A DNA stretch of 64,000 nt from Natronorubrum sediminis (lineage in GTDB: Archaea > Halobacteriota > Halobacteria > Halobacteriales > Natrialbaceae), in the NCBI RefSeq assembly GCF_900108095.1, contig NZ_FNWL01000001.1:682001-746000 (forward strand), in the 5' to 3' direction. The translations under genes and the position numbers were made by a program. Below are positions 1 to 8,397 of the stretch, piece after piece. The notes beneath the pieces are model-generated. The model had not been told where the DNA came from. It worked only from the letters and a program-made list of their open reading frames with translations, and did not search any database. Numbering within the stretch: position 1 is the first letter of the stretch; the number at the start of each line of letters is the position of its first letter.

Positions 1-856
1 GTGGTGCCGGGGCGACGAGCTCGAGTTCGGCGGTGAGCAGGCCCCAGGCTTTGTACGTGAAGACGGCGGCGCCGACCGTGATCGCGATGAACAGGCCGAC
101 GACGTAGCCGGCGATCAGGCCGAGCAGTCCGTACCCGACGAGCAAGAGCGCGGCAGTGGCGACGAAGCGAACGATCGGGCGGACGAGATCCCGCATAATG
201 ACCCGGTACTGCAGTTTTTTGATGCTGTAGTAGGAGGTCAAGAGGACGTTGTAGATCGCGAGCATCGGAATCGTCACGGACAGCAAGAGCAACGCGACGT
301 TCATCGCCGGTTCCTGAAAGAGTTCGGCGACGTAGGAGGCGCTGATCGCCAGGGCGAAGGCGACCAGCGAGGAGGTCACCAACACGGTCGCCGTCACCTG
401 CACGATCACGCCTTTGGCTTTGCCGTACTCCTCGTTGTCCAGGTATTGCGGGACGAAGTAGTCGATCGCCAGGGGTAATCCGAGATTCGCGAACACCTGC
501 ATGAAGAGGATCACGGACGTCGCCAGCACGAACAGTCCGTACACCGATGGGCTGACGAAACGAGTCATCAGCATGACGATGGCGAACCCGAGAATGCCGT
601 TGATGACGTTCCCCACGAACGTGATGCTGCCTTGTTTTGCGAGCGTCGAAACGCCCTCGTCGTGGTCGTCTCCCGTTGTACTGGACGTCCGTTCTTGCGA
701 ATCTGAGCCGCCGTACTCGAGATCGTCCGGCGTCGTTGTGTCAGCCTCCGAACCCGATCCCGTGTCGGAGTGGATGCCCTGTTCGGCGCCAGCCTCGCCA
801 TCGCCGCTGGACTCGCGCCCGGTGTCGCCATCCCCGTCAGGATCGGTATCTGTCAT
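1..856 (-). CDS. Polysaccharide/oligosaccharide flippase (Wzx/MATE-like), N-terminal part
   Basis: The frame opens at an ATG (complement of 854-856) and stays open through the left edge, so only about 285 N-terminal residues are visible. The first ~68 residues are hydrophilic, rich in D, E, S, T and G, and probably cytoplasmic. They are followed by alternating hydrophobic helices with polar turns, including FVGNVINGILGFAIVMLM and the stretch SVILFMQVFANLGLP. This layout is typical of lipid-linked oligosaccharide flippases, which move glycan-lipid intermediates across the membrane for S-layer or archaellin N-glycosylation or for exopolysaccharide. The long acidic N-terminal tail is unusual for the family. 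A second, full-length flippase lies at 47392-48861. The family call is firm; the substrate is unknown. Confidence 0.8.
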   Translation of the reverse strand, partial: MTDTDPDGDGDTGRESSGDGEAGAEQGIHSDTGSGSEADTTTPDDLEYGGSDSQERTSSTTGDDHDEGVSTLAKQGSITFVGNVINGILGFAIVMLMTRFVSPSVYGLFVLATSVILFMQVFANLGLPLAIDYFVPQYLDNEEYGKAKGVIVQVTATVLVTSSLVAFALAISASYVAELFQEPAMNVALLLLSVTIPMLAIYNVLLTSYYSIKKLQYRVIMRDLVRPIVRFVATAALLLVGYGLLGLIAGYVVGLFIAITVGAAVFTYKAWGLLTAELELVAPAP

Positions 857-954
857 ATCAGGTCCTTCCTCGAGTTCGAGCAGTCGTCGTTTGCAACGCC
901 CACACCGGCGATTCACGGCCGGAAACGGTCACTGCACGTACCGGAGACGGGCGA

Positions 955-1344
955 TTAGACGCCCATCGCCGGCTCGAGTTCGTATGTCGTCACATCTCTG
1001 GCGTCCTCTCCAAACCGCGGGAATTCGATCTCGAAGGGCCACTCGTCGCCCGAGGAGACGTCCTCGTCGACGTGTTCGATGACGGCCTCGAGTTCCTCGC
1101 CGTCCTCGTCGTAGAACGTGGCGCGAATCTCGAGGTACGAAAACGCTCGGTCGCCGACGTTTCTGGCGGCCCCCCAGACCACCACGCGTTCGTCGTCGGT
1201 GCCGGGATCGTCTCGCACGAGGTCGTGCCAGACGATTTCGACGTCTCCGGGCTCCGTGATCTCCTCTCCGTTGTCCTCGAAGTACTCGAGGCACCCCGAG
1301 AGGGGGATAAGGCCGGCACACGCGAGAAACGCGCGACGATGCAT
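955..1344 (-). CDS. Small secreted lipoprotein, FxLYD-like domain
   Basis: The 129-residue protein begins with two arginines, a short hydrophobic stretch and a lipobox (LSGC, Cys18), so it is probably a lipid-anchored protein exported by the Tat or Sec route. After the Cys, about 110 residues form a beta-rich domain of the type IVWHDLVR...VVWGAARNVGDRAFSYLEIRATFYDEDGEEL. This resembles FxLYD domains, small Ig-like modules of archaeal and bacterial surface proteins. No catalytic residues are apparent. It is transcribed in the same direction as the flippase fragment and lies about 100 bp upstream of it. Function unknown; the FxLYD assignment rests on sequence pattern alone. Confidence 0.75.
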   Translation of the reverse strand: MHRRAFLACAGLIPLSGCLEYFEDNGEEITEPGDVEIVWHDLVRDDPGTDDERVVVWGAARNVGDRAFSYLEIRATFYDEDGEELEAVIEHVDEDVSSGDEWPFEIEFPRFGEDARDVTTYELEPAMGV

Positions 1345-1403
1345 CTGTCGAGTATTGTGGTGGACGAGCCTTCAGCGTTCGGGTCGCCAACTGATTACCG
1401 AGG

Positions 1404-1455
1404 TGTCAACTCCAGCGTCCCGATTTCGGACCTGAATTTCTCGCACGTGTTGACA
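1404..1455. promoter_or_regulatory. Possible operator upstream of thi4 (spaced inverted repeat)
   Basis: TGTCAAC (1404-1410) and its exact reverse complement GTTGACA (1449-1455) flank 38 bp in the thi4 upstream region. A T-rich box (around 1488-1495) lies about 29 bp before the start codon. The repeat could bind a regulator, but 7-bp matches at this spacing can occur by chance. Confidence 0.25.
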
Positions 1456-1520
1456 ACGGCCTGAACACTCCGTCGAGGGCGCGATAGACTTTTCACCACA
1501 GAGTGCTACCACTTGGTTGT

Positions 1521-2450
1521 ATGAGCGAATTCGAACAGTTCAGCGACGTCGGAGAAGCGGACGTAACGCGCGCGATCGGACAGGAGTGGACCGAGGAGTT
1601 CATGGACTTCTCGGATTCGGACGTGATCATCGTCGGCGGCGGCCCGTCGGGGCTGACGGCCGCGAAGGAACTGGCAGAGCGCGGTGTGAAAGTGATGGTC
1701 GTCGAGAAGAACAACTATCTCGGCGGGGGCTTCTGGCTCGGTGGCTTCCTGATGAACAAGGTCACCGTCCGCGACCCTGCACAGAAAGTTCTCGACGAAC
1801 TCGAGGTCTCCTACAAGGAATCCCAGGACAGCGAAGACCTCTACGTGGCGAACGGACCGGAGGCCTGTTCGGGGCTCATCAAAGCCGCCTGTGACGCGGG
1901 CGCGAAGATGCAGAACATGACCGAGTTCACGGACATCGTCATCCGCGAGGACCACCGTGTCTCGGGAATCGTCATGAACTGGACGCCGGTCCACGCGCTG
2001 CCTCGAGAGATCACCTGCGTCGATCCAATCGCCGTCGAAGCCGACCTCGTCATCGACGCGACGGGGCACGACGCGATGGCGATCACCAAACTCGACGAGC
2101 GCGGCGTGCTCGACGTCCCCGGCATTCAGGACGCAAAGGAGCGCGGGAAGGTTATGGATCAGACCGATTCGGACACCTACGGTGCACCAGGCCACGACTC
2201 GCCCGGTCACGACTCGATGTGGGTCGGTAAGTCCGAAGACGCCGTCGTCGAGCACACCGGTCTCGTTCACGACGGCTTGATCGCGACCGGAATGGCGACT
2301 GCGACGACCTACGGCCTCCCGCGCATGGGCCCGACCTTCGGTGCCATGCTCGTTTCGGGCAAACGCGCCGCCCAGGTCGCCCTCGACGAACTCGAGGTCG
2401 ACGCCGATCCCGTCGAACTGACCTCGCGTGCGGCCCCCGCAGACGACTAA
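1521..2450 (+). CDS. thi4: Thiazole synthase Thi4 (ADP-thiazole biosynthesis)
   Basis: Thi4 makes the adenylated thiazole half of thiamine from NAD and glycine. The 309-residue protein has the Rossmann FAD/NAD-like motif [17 protein letters not shown] (about 35-51), the glycine-rich segment [10 protein letters not shown] and the C-terminal [20 protein letters not shown]. Cys166 in the segment EITCVDP matches the catalytic cysteine of yeast Thi4 and the essential cysteine (C165) reported for Haloferax volcanii Thi4. Sulfide-using methanogen enzymes have His there. This one may therefore donate its own sulfur or receive it by a relay. The start at 1521 gives the usual [11 protein letters not shown]-terminus; an in-frame alternative lies six codons upstream. 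No TPP riboswitch is visible. Regulation by ThiR (7277-8176) is likely. Confidence 0.95.
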   Translation: MSEFEQFSDVGEADVTRAIGQEWTEEFMDFSDSDVIIVGGGPSGLTAAKELAERGVKVMVVEKNNYLGGGFWLGGFLMNKVTVRDPAQKVLDELEVSYKESQDSEDLYVANGPEACSGLIKAACDAGAKMQNMTEFTDIVIREDHRVSGIVMNWTPVHALPREITCVDPIAVEADLVIDATGHDAMAITKLDERGVLDVPGIQDAKERGKVMDQTDSDTYGAPGHDSPGHDSMWVGKSEDAVVEHTGLVHDGLIATGMATATTYGLPRMGPTFGAMLVSGKRAAQVALDELEVDADPVELTSRAAPADD

Positions 2451-2526
2451 CGTCGCCTGAGGTCTCGTTTTTCACCGGTAGCGAGCGAAACGCCGAGTGG
2501 ACGGCCTCTTTTGTTCCGCACCGACG
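2451..2526. terminator. Convergent intergenic region with T-rich termination signals
   Basis: This 76-bp gap lies between the converging thi4 and hydrolase genes. It contains a T5 run (about 2468-2472) for plus-strand transcripts and a second T-rich tract near 2511-2516. Haloarchaeal termination typically uses such runs. The call rests on position and composition only. Confidence 0.35.
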
Positions 2527-4095
2527 CTACTGCCACCAGTACCCGTCGGAATCGTCGATGAGTTCCGCATCTTGTGCACGCTCGAGGAGGTCGTCGGCGT
2601 CCTTGCCTAAGAGGTAGCCGCTCTCGACGGCGTCGTCGACCGCGTCTTCGAACTGCGCGACGTACTCGTCGTTCGACTCGTACAACTCCTCGAGCGTGTC
2701 GTCATCGAAGGGCATCGTCTGGCCCTCGAGGTCGCAGCTTCTAGCGTCGTACTCGGCGACGGGGACCTCGATCGACGGGAGTCGGACGCCCCCGTGTACG
2801 TTCCCGTGTTCGTCGGTCACCACGGATCCGTCCTCGCGTTCGATGCGTGGCGCGTCGTCCGGTTCGGTGTCGTCTTCGACCCAGGTGCGAAGGGCCTCGA
2901 GCGCCGCGCTGTAGGCGTAGCGGGCCGGGAAGTAGTTGCCCCCGCAATCGCCGTACTCGCCGTCCTCGAGTGTGCCGAAGTCGCCCGCGGCGGTTTCGTC
3001 CCACTCGGCGTCCTCGCCACCGAAGTCGCGAGCGATCATCGCCGCGTTCCACGAGGAGAGCCAGTAGTTCACGTGGGAGGCGCCGGCCACCTCCCAGAGC
3101 CTGAACTGACCGGAATCGTCTGGCGGGTCGCCACCACCAATATCACCGAACAGTCCCTCGGCCTCGTCCTCGGTGTTCAACCAGAGGACGGGCACGAGGT
3201 CGTCTCGGTAGTCCGTGACGGCGCTGGCGGCCGGAAGGTAGCCGTCGATATTGCCGTACTCCTCTTGGACGTCGGTGATGAGACTCGCCATGTAGCCCGC
3301 GGACTGAGACTGGCCCGTCGCGAGGACGTACTCGACGTCGAGTCCCGCCAACGGATCACTATCGTCGCTGCTACCGGTAGAGCCCAGACTCGAGTCGTCC
3401 GCACCCCCTGTGCGCAGTCCTTCGACAACCTGTGAGAAGATGTCCAGTGCGTAGTCGTCGCCGGGATGCTCGAGATCGCCGTAGCGTTCTGGATCCCAAG
3501 CGACCAGATTTTCGCCCTCGCCAGACCCGAGATCGCCGATCGGCGACGACGTATCGACACCGACCGCCTGTGCAGAGACGACCGCAACGGCGTACCCTTC
3601 CCGCATCAGATACTCGTACGCATTTATCCAGGTGACTGGCATATCGATACCCGTCGAGACGTTGCTCCAGTCCGCGAGCAAGTGGCCGTTGAAGTCGGCC
3701 TCGTCTTCCGGTCGATAGACGATCGCTCGAGTTTGGTACTCGTCTTCGTCGGCGAGGCCGCCGAAGGTACCAAAGTAGGTATCGCTGCGCGCAGTGCCCG
3801 AGAAGAAGTACTCTTCCTCGGTGTACCCGTACGACTCGACGTCGTGGACAGCTGCCGTCTGGGGATTTCCGGTCTGGCTTCCGCCGTCGATCGGTCCCTC
3901 CATTTCCGGCAAGGCCACGTCGTTTCCGTGGTCGGATGCACTTGCACTTCCGACCATAGCGCTACCGGCGACGAGTCCACTCACTCCAGCGAGGACGCTC
4001 CGGCGAGCCACCGTCTGCTCGAGTCCGCGACGGTCGCTCGTTTCGGGTTCCTCACTGGGCGCTGACGGGTCGCGTCTGTTAGTATCGTGTGACAT
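2527..4095 (-). CDS. Tat-exported alpha/beta hydrolase (Abhydrolase_10-like)
   Basis: This 522-residue protein has a twin-arginine leader (VARRSVLAGVSGLVAGSAMVGSASA, residues about 30-54, described here rather than cleaved experimentally), so it should fold in the cytoplasm and be exported by Tat. The mature part resembles the large alpha/beta hydrolase domain family that contains a GxSxxG nucleophile elbow; here the elbow is ATGQSQSAGYMAS. The motif GASHVNYW downstream could supply the catalytic His. The C-terminal ~80 residues are very acidic. Substrate unknown; esters or lactones would fit the fold. The gene stands alone between thi4 and the epimerase. TatA is encoded at 36953-37270. Confidence 0.8.
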   Translation of the reverse strand: MSHDTNRRDPSAPSEEPETSDRRGLEQTVARRSVLAGVSGLVAGSAMVGSASASDHGNDVALPEMEGPIDGGSQTGNPQTAAVHDVESYGYTEEEYFFSGTARSDTYFGTFGGLADEDEYQTRAIVYRPEDEADFNGHLLADWSNVSTGIDMPVTWINAYEYLMREGYAVAVVSAQAVGVDTSSPIGDLGSGEGENLVAWDPERYGDLEHPGDDYALDIFSQVVEGLRTGGADDSSLGSTGSSDDSDPLAGLDVEYVLATGQSQSAGYMASLITDVQEEYGNIDGYLPAASAVTDYRDDLVPVLWLNTEDEAEGLFGDIGGGDPPDDSGQFRLWEVAGASHVNYWLSSWNAAMIARDFGGEDAEWDETAAGDFGTLEDGEYGDCGGNYFPARYAYSAALEALRTWVEDDTEPDDAPRIEREDGSVVTDEHGNVHGGVRLPSIEVPVAEYDARSCDLEGQTMPFDDDTLEELYESNDEYVAQFEDAVDDAVESGYLLGKDADDLLERAQDAELIDDSDGYWWQ

Positions 4096-4240
4096 TCACC
4101 GACAGCTACCGCCGAGCGCCGCCTAATTATTTTCCCTCCGTTATGAGATGTATTATATCGGCCTCTCGGTTGGCGATGGCCCGGAGTCGGCACACGCGAA
4201 AACCCACACCGTTTTCGCGATTCGCACGCAGCCTTCGGGT

Positions 4241-5131
4241 ATGAACCTCGTCGTTACCGGCGCAATCGGCGGTGTCGGGAGTTGGCTCGTCGATCACTTC
4301 GCCGAGGCAGGTCACGATGTCGTCGGCGTCGACCTCGAGCAACCGCCTCGAGAACGCGAGAACGCGACGTTCCTTGCGGCCGACCTCACCGAGCAGGGGC
4401 AGGCCTGGGACGCCGTCCTGTCGGCCGACCCGGATGCGGTGGTCCACACTGCGGGCGTTCCGCGAATGGGTGTCACGACCGGCACCGAGACCTTCGCAAC
4501 GAACGTCTCGAGTACCCACCACGTCTTCGAAGCCGCGGGTCGGACCGGCGCGGACGTGGTCTGGACCTCGAGCGAGAGCCTCTACGGGATGCCCTTCGCC
4601 GCGAAGCCGTTCGTCCCCGATTACCTCCCGATCGACGAGGCGCACCCGAAACGGCCGGAAGACGACTACGGGGCGTCGAAACTCGTCGGCGAGGAACTCG
4701 CGGCGAAGACGGTCCGGAAACACGATGTCTCGGTCGCTTCGATCCGGCCGACGTGGGTGCAGTACCCGGGTGAGTACCGAGCGAGAGCGGCGTGGACGCC
4801 GTTCGATCCCGAGACGGCCGAGCGAAGCGGCTGTTTCTGGTCGTACGTGGATATTCGCGACGTCGTCTCGATCGTCGACGCCGCGCTCGAGGCCGATATC
4901 GACGGCCACGAGCAGTACCTCGCGGCGGCCGCGGAGAACGGCCTCGGCAGGCCGACCGCAGCGACCATCGAGGAGGTTTTCGGCGACCTTCCTGAAGAGT
5001 GTGCACTCGAGGGCGAGCAGTCGGCGTTTTCGACGGCCAAAGCCCGGGACGAACTGGGGTGGGAACCGACCCACTCCTGGCGCGAGGCCGAAACCGAAGT
5101 CGTCGAGGGTCCATCGTTCGTCGATTCTTGA
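4241..5131 (+). CDS. NAD(P)-dependent epimerase/dehydratase (extended SDR)
   Basis: Starting at the ATG at 4241 the protein has 296 residues and begins directly with the dinucleotide-binding motif VVTGAIGGVGSWL. An open frame runs 31 codons further upstream, but that extension has no family features. The extended-SDR active site is present: WTSSESLYG (Ser110/Ser111) and Y143-x3-K147 in DDYGASKLVG. The family acts on nucleotide sugars or related carbonyl substrates using NAD(P). The substrate cannot be read from the sequence. It is followed by an unrelated gene 98 bp downstream on the same strand. Confidence 0.88.
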   Translation: MNLVVTGAIGGVGSWLVDHFAEAGHDVVGVDLEQPPRERENATFLAADLTEQGQAWDAVLSADPDAVVHTAGVPRMGVTTGTETFATNVSSTHHVFEAAGRTGADVVWTSSESLYGMPFAAKPFVPDYLPIDEAHPKRPEDDYGASKLVGEELAAKTVRKHDVSVASIRPTWVQYPGEYRARAAWTPFDPETAERSGCFWSYVDIRDVVSIVDAALEADIDGHEQYLAAAAENGLGRPTAATIEEVFGDLPEECALEGEQSAFSTAKARDELGWEPTHSWREAETEVVEGPSFVDS

Positions 5132-5229
5132 ACCTCACCTGTCCCAGGCAGACGATATCCGCAGTTGTCGTGCAGTGACGGGAAACGGCGACCGCAAACG
5201 TTTCACCGAGTGGTACGACTAGGTAGTAC

Positions 5230-5997
5230 ATGGTCGATAGCGTCATCCTCTATCGGGCACCGTCGACGGTCGTGGAGACGGACGAACTCGGCGAGTGGCT
5301 CGCGGGCCGAATCGAGGGGTCAGTGACCGTCCGCGACCGATTTCTCGACGTCCATAGAAACGACGACCTCGCCGAACAATTCGCCCAGGCTCGAGTCCGT
5401 TCTCCACACAACAGAGAGACGGGCAACACGTTGCTGGGAACGATTCGGTACGAAGAGCGCGCCCTCGAGGACCCCGAACGCGAGGGCGGCGTGCTCTACG
5501 ACGGCATCCAAATTCAGCGCGCGCTCAACGCAACACTGCCCATCGACGAGCGCGGCCTCGAGACGCTGCACGTGCCGATTCTCGACCGGGCGATCGGAAC
5601 CTGGGGGAGCCACGACGGGCGCTGGCACAAGCGCGTGAACGTCCTCGGCCAGCCCGCACTGGTCTCCGTGCCGGGACTCTACGAGGCCCCCGCGAAGCCA
5701 GAATCGTACTACAAGGAACAACAACGTCACGCTCTCCTTTCGGGTGATACGCCACCGCGGGAGGTCCTCGAGAACCAGGTCGACGGCGAGTTCCTGATCG
5801 AGGACGACCCGCGGACGACGGATGCGCTAAAGGGGTACGTGTTACAGGCGTATCACTACCTCGAGACCGGCGAAGCGTTTTGCGAGCGAGAAGCGTGTCG
5901 CCTCTTCAACGCCCACTACCACGAGGAGTTGATCGACGCGCAGTTGCGCGAGCCGTTGTTCTGTCCGAACCACGACCGGGTGTACGGCGACTCCTGA
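5230..5997 (+). CDS. Putative zinc metallopeptidase-like protein (DUF6775-like)
   Basis: This 255-residue soluble protein resembles a haloarchaeal family annotated as a putative metallopeptidase (DUF6775, recalled from memory and not checked). The best-marked part is the C-terminus, where C218, C223, H229, H231, C245 and H248 sit in the pattern GEAFCEREACRLFNAHYHEE...FCPNH. This could form one or two zinc sites related to archaemetzincin-type Cys/His clusters, but no HExxH motif is present, so proteolytic activity is doubtful. The middle contains LHVPILDRAIGTWG and VNVLGQPALVSVPGLYEAP, which look like a conserved beta-rich core. No operon partner is evident. Confidence 0.6.
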   Translation: MVDSVILYRAPSTVVETDELGEWLAGRIEGSVTVRDRFLDVHRNDDLAEQFAQARVRSPHNRETGNTLLGTIRYEERALEDPEREGGVLYDGIQIQRALNATLPIDERGLETLHVPILDRAIGTWGSHDGRWHKRVNVLGQPALVSVPGLYEAPAKPESYYKEQQRHALLSGDTPPREVLENQVDGEFLIEDDPRTTDALKGYVLQAYHYLETGEAFCEREACRLFNAHYHEELIDAQLREPLFCPNHDRVYGDS

Positions 5998-6087
5998 GCG
6001 GGACGCCTCAGCGGACACAGCTTCACACTCGAGGCCGTCCAGCCACGCGATTTTCGGATCGAAACGACTGCCCGAACCGGAGCCCTC

Positions 6088-6096
6088 TTTTATTTC
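6088..6096 (+). promoter_or_regulatory. TATA-like box of the thioesterase gene
   Basis: TTTTATTTC is centred about 26 bp before the ATG at 6118. This is the spacing expected for a leaderless haloarchaeal transcript. Confidence 0.5.
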
Positions 6097-6117
6097 AGTC
6101 GTCTTCGACAACACACA

Positions 6118-6528
6118 ATGAGTGAGAAGTTCACCACCGAGGTCCCCGTTCGGTTTCGCGACCTCGACCCCCACGATCACGTCAATCACGCCGTCTACGC
6201 GAGCTACATCGAAGCCGCCCGCATCGACTACATCGAGGAGGTGCTCGGCGTCCGTCAACAAGAGGCTGCATTCGTCATCGCCAACCTCGAAATCGACTAC
6301 AAGCGGCCGGTAACCCTCGACGACGAGCCAGTCGTCGAACTCGCCGTGACAGACCTCGGTAAGAGCAGTTGCATGATGGAGTACGAAATTCTGACCGACG
6401 ACGGCGTCGCCGCGACGGCCGAGACCACGATAGTCAACACCGACGCCGAGACCGGCAGACCTGAACCACTGCCGGACGACATCGTGACTCGCATCAGCGA
6501 GTTCGACGGGTTGGCACCACCAGCGTAA
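6118..6528 (+). CDS. Acyl-CoA thioesterase, hotdog fold (4HBT/YbgC type)
   Basis: The 136-residue single-domain hotdog protein carries the family signature RFRDLDPHDHVNHAVYASYI near the N-terminus. Asp17 is at the catalytic position used by 4-hydroxybenzoyl-CoA thioesterase relatives, and the His/Asn cluster follows. The family hydrolyses acyl-CoA thioesters in the cytosol as dimers or tetramers. Length is normal. The gene has its own TATA box and no operon partner. The acyl specificity is unknown. Confidence 0.88.
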   Translation: MSEKFTTEVPVRFRDLDPHDHVNHAVYASYIEAARIDYIEEVLGVRQQEAAFVIANLEIDYKRPVTLDDEPVVELAVTDLGKSSCMMEYEILTDDGVAATAETTIVNTDAETGRPEPLPDDIVTRISEFDGLAPPA

Positions 6529-6564
6529 GTACCGACTCCCCTTCTGCCGAACTGGTTTTGCTCT

Positions 6565-7275
6565 TCACTCGAGTCGCGCGCCAGTGAGCCTGACGACACC
6601 GAAAACGTGCGTTTCGTCTACGATAGCTGCCGAACGCGTTCGCAAGTGCTCGTGAGCGGCGTCGATTTTGGCGTCCAAGTGAAGGTGTGGCTCGTTCTCG
6701 TAGCGAAACTTCGTCGTCGGCGGCGTCGAGAGGATCACGATGGCTCGAAAGACGGCGTTGACCGGCAGCGCGTACCACTCCTGGCTTCGCGCGGCGTTCG
6801 CGAGGACGACGTTCCCGTCGGGACCGACGAGGTCACACCAGTCGTCGACGGCGGCCCCAGGATCGTCGAGCATGCCGACGACGAACGTTGCGAGGACGGC
6901 GTCGACAGCCGTATCGTCGACTTCCGGTGCGAACGGTGGCTGGGTCGCATCGCCGCGAACGACGTGAACGTTGTCGTACTCACTCGTCAACTCGCGCGCT
7001 CGCTCGAGGACAGGCCCCGTAAAGTCGACACCGACCACCGTGCCGTGGTGGCCGACTTGCTCGCGGAGGTACGGCAGGTTCGCTCCCGTGCCACAGCCCA
7101 TCTCGACGACGGTGTCGCCGGGCTCGAGTTGGCAGGCCGCGGCGGCCCGTCGTCGCAGCGCGGGGATTCCGGGCGTTCGTCGGGCGATGAGGTCGTAGAG
7201 GCCAGCCCAGCGGCCGTAAAACTCCTGGGCCGTCTCGGTTTCCATCCGCGAGAGTGTCGAGCGAACTGACGACAT
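6565..7275 (-). CDS. Class I SAM-dependent methyltransferase
   Basis: The 236-residue protein shows the class I methyltransferase motif I (DTVVEMGCGTGANLPYL), motif II (VVGVDFTG) and a motif resembling VHVVRGDATQPPF. It belongs to the UbiE/methyltransf_11 group; the substrate is unknown. Its start codon lies 1 bp after the stop codon of the upstream thiR gene, so the two are almost certainly cotranscribed. That makes it a candidate thiamine- or cofactor-related function, but the enzyme family itself gives no such hint. An in-frame ATG ten codons in (METETAQEFYGRW) is an alternative start. Confidence 0.85.
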   Translation of the reverse strand: MSSVRSTLSRMETETAQEFYGRWAGLYDLIARRTPGIPALRRRAAAACQLEPGDTVVEMGCGTGANLPYLREQVGHHGTVVGVDFTGPVLERARELTSEYDNVHVVRGDATQPPFAPEVDDTAVDAVLATFVVGMLDDPGAAVDDWCDLVGPDGNVVLANAARSQEWYALPVNAVFRAIVILSTPPTTKFRYENEPHLHLDAKIDAAHEHLRTRSAAIVDETHVFGVVRLTGARLE

Positions 7276-7276
7276 G

Positions 7277-8176
7277 TTAGATCAGGGATCGAACCGTGTC
7301 CGCAACCGACTCCGCGTCGGAGCCGAGGATGTAAATCAGCGGCTCGATTCCCATCCCGCCGGTCTGGTACAGTACCGTCACGTCGTCGTCGTCCTCGATC
7401 ACCGCGCCGACGCTCGAGGCGATGTCGTCCGTTTCGTCGAACTCGGCGGTTGCGTGACCTTCTTCGGTTAGATCGGCGAGCGTGTCCGAGTCGTACGCGA
7501 TGTTGATCGCCGCCGTCGCCTCTGAGCCGTGCGCTCGCGCCGCAAGAACCACGTTTGCGACGTGCTCGGAGACGCCGAACTCCGGTTCGGCGGGCACCGT
7601 GGTTCGGCCCTTCACGTCGAAGATGCGTCCGGGGACGCCGGCCACGTCGTCGATATCTGTCGCGTCGGGAACACACGCGACCAGGTTCGAACCGACTGCG
7701 GGAATGAGGCTCGTGAAGCCACTCGAGTTCTCGAGAATACGAAGGCCCCGCCGGAGCGACGAGAGCACGCGTTCGCCCGTTCTGAGTTCGCTCTCGGGGT
7801 CGTGAATGCGGAAACTCGAGCCGTGGTCCGCGAGGTCGGGGACGGCTTCCTCGTGGAGTTGGGCGAGGAGATCGCCGCCGGCCTCGAGTTCGCGGATGAG
7901 CACTTCGATTTCGATGAGCGCCTGAACGCGAGTCGTGTCGCCCGCGGCCAGTCCGTCGGCGAGTTCCCCGACCAGCATCTCGACGCGCTCGTCGTTGGCG
8001 ATGCGGTCGTTGGTCGCCACGTCGCCGTGGGCGTACTTCGAGACGGCACTCTGGCTGATCCCGAGCACGTCAGCGACGTCGCTCTGTGTGAGTCCGCGTT
8101 CGCGGAGTTCCCCGGCGAGTAGCGATCGGACCGTCGGGAGAAACTCGTCGACGACGATCTCTTCGACGAATTGCAT
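7277..8176 (-). CDS. thiR: Thiamine-responsive transcriptional regulator ThiR (HTH + ThiN)
   Basis: The 299-residue protein has an N-terminal Cro/XRE-type helix-turn-helix (residues about 22-52; LTQSDVADVLGISQSAVSKY) and a C-terminal domain (about 120-299) like ThiN, the archaeal thiamine-phosphate synthase domain. Archaeal ThiR proteins with this architecture repress thiamine genes such as thi4 and thiC, using ThiN to sense thiamine phosphates. thi4 lies 5.7 kb away in this window. The C-terminus keeps the segment TVLYQTGGMGIEPLIYILG typical of ThiN. A perfect palindrome next to its TATA box suggests autoregulation. It forms a two-gene operon with the methyltransferase. Confidence 0.88.
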   Translation of the reverse strand: MQFVEEIVVDEFLPTVRSLLAGELRERGLTQSDVADVLGISQSAVSKYAHGDVATNDRIANDERVEMLVGELADGLAAGDTTRVQALIEIEVLIRELEAGGDLLAQLHEEAVPDLADHGSSFRIHDPESELRTGERVLSSLRRGLRILENSSGFTSLIPAVGSNLVACVPDATDIDDVAGVPGRIFDVKGRTTVPAEPEFGVSEHVANVVLAARAHGSEATAAINIAYDSDTLADLTEEGHATAEFDETDDIASSVGAVIEDDDDVTVLYQTGGMGIEPLIYILGSDAESVADTVRSLI

Positions 8177-8198
8177 TACCGGAGACTACGACCGCCGG

Positions 8199-8226
8199 CA
8201 AAATAACTTGTGGGTCCTCGGACCCA
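8199..8226 (-). promoter_or_regulatory. thiR promoter: TATA-like box plus palindromic operator
   Basis: On the minus strand TTATTTT (8200-8206) is centred about 27 bp before the thiR ATG, fitting a leaderless transcript. Immediately upstream lies a perfect palindrome: TGGGTCC (8211-8217), a 2-bp spacer, GGACCCA (8220-8226). It covers the position of the TFB recognition element, so a bound protein would block initiation or recruit the machinery. Autoregulation by ThiR is inference. Confidence 0.6.
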
Positions 8227-8397
8227 GCGGTTGGCGATCGCCAGTGGTGGGTGGATCCATGGGAGAGGCTCATTACGATCTCTGGGTGGGATTTTATTAG
8301 ATCTGCGGGTGGCACGGAGAGTACGTCTCGTAGCTGTTTGCGGGTCCCAATCGTTGCTCCGCCTTCAGACTGCCTCTCTCACCTATTTCGAGTAGAC

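Noticed and set aside
501-1082. Open frames opposite the flippase fragment
   Set aside because: The products are Arg/Ser-rich and overlap a membrane-protein frame with clear helices on the other strand.
1345-1520. TPP riboswitch upstream of thi4
   Set aside because: The conserved CUGAGA and ACC..GGUUAA-type blocks of the THI element are not found.
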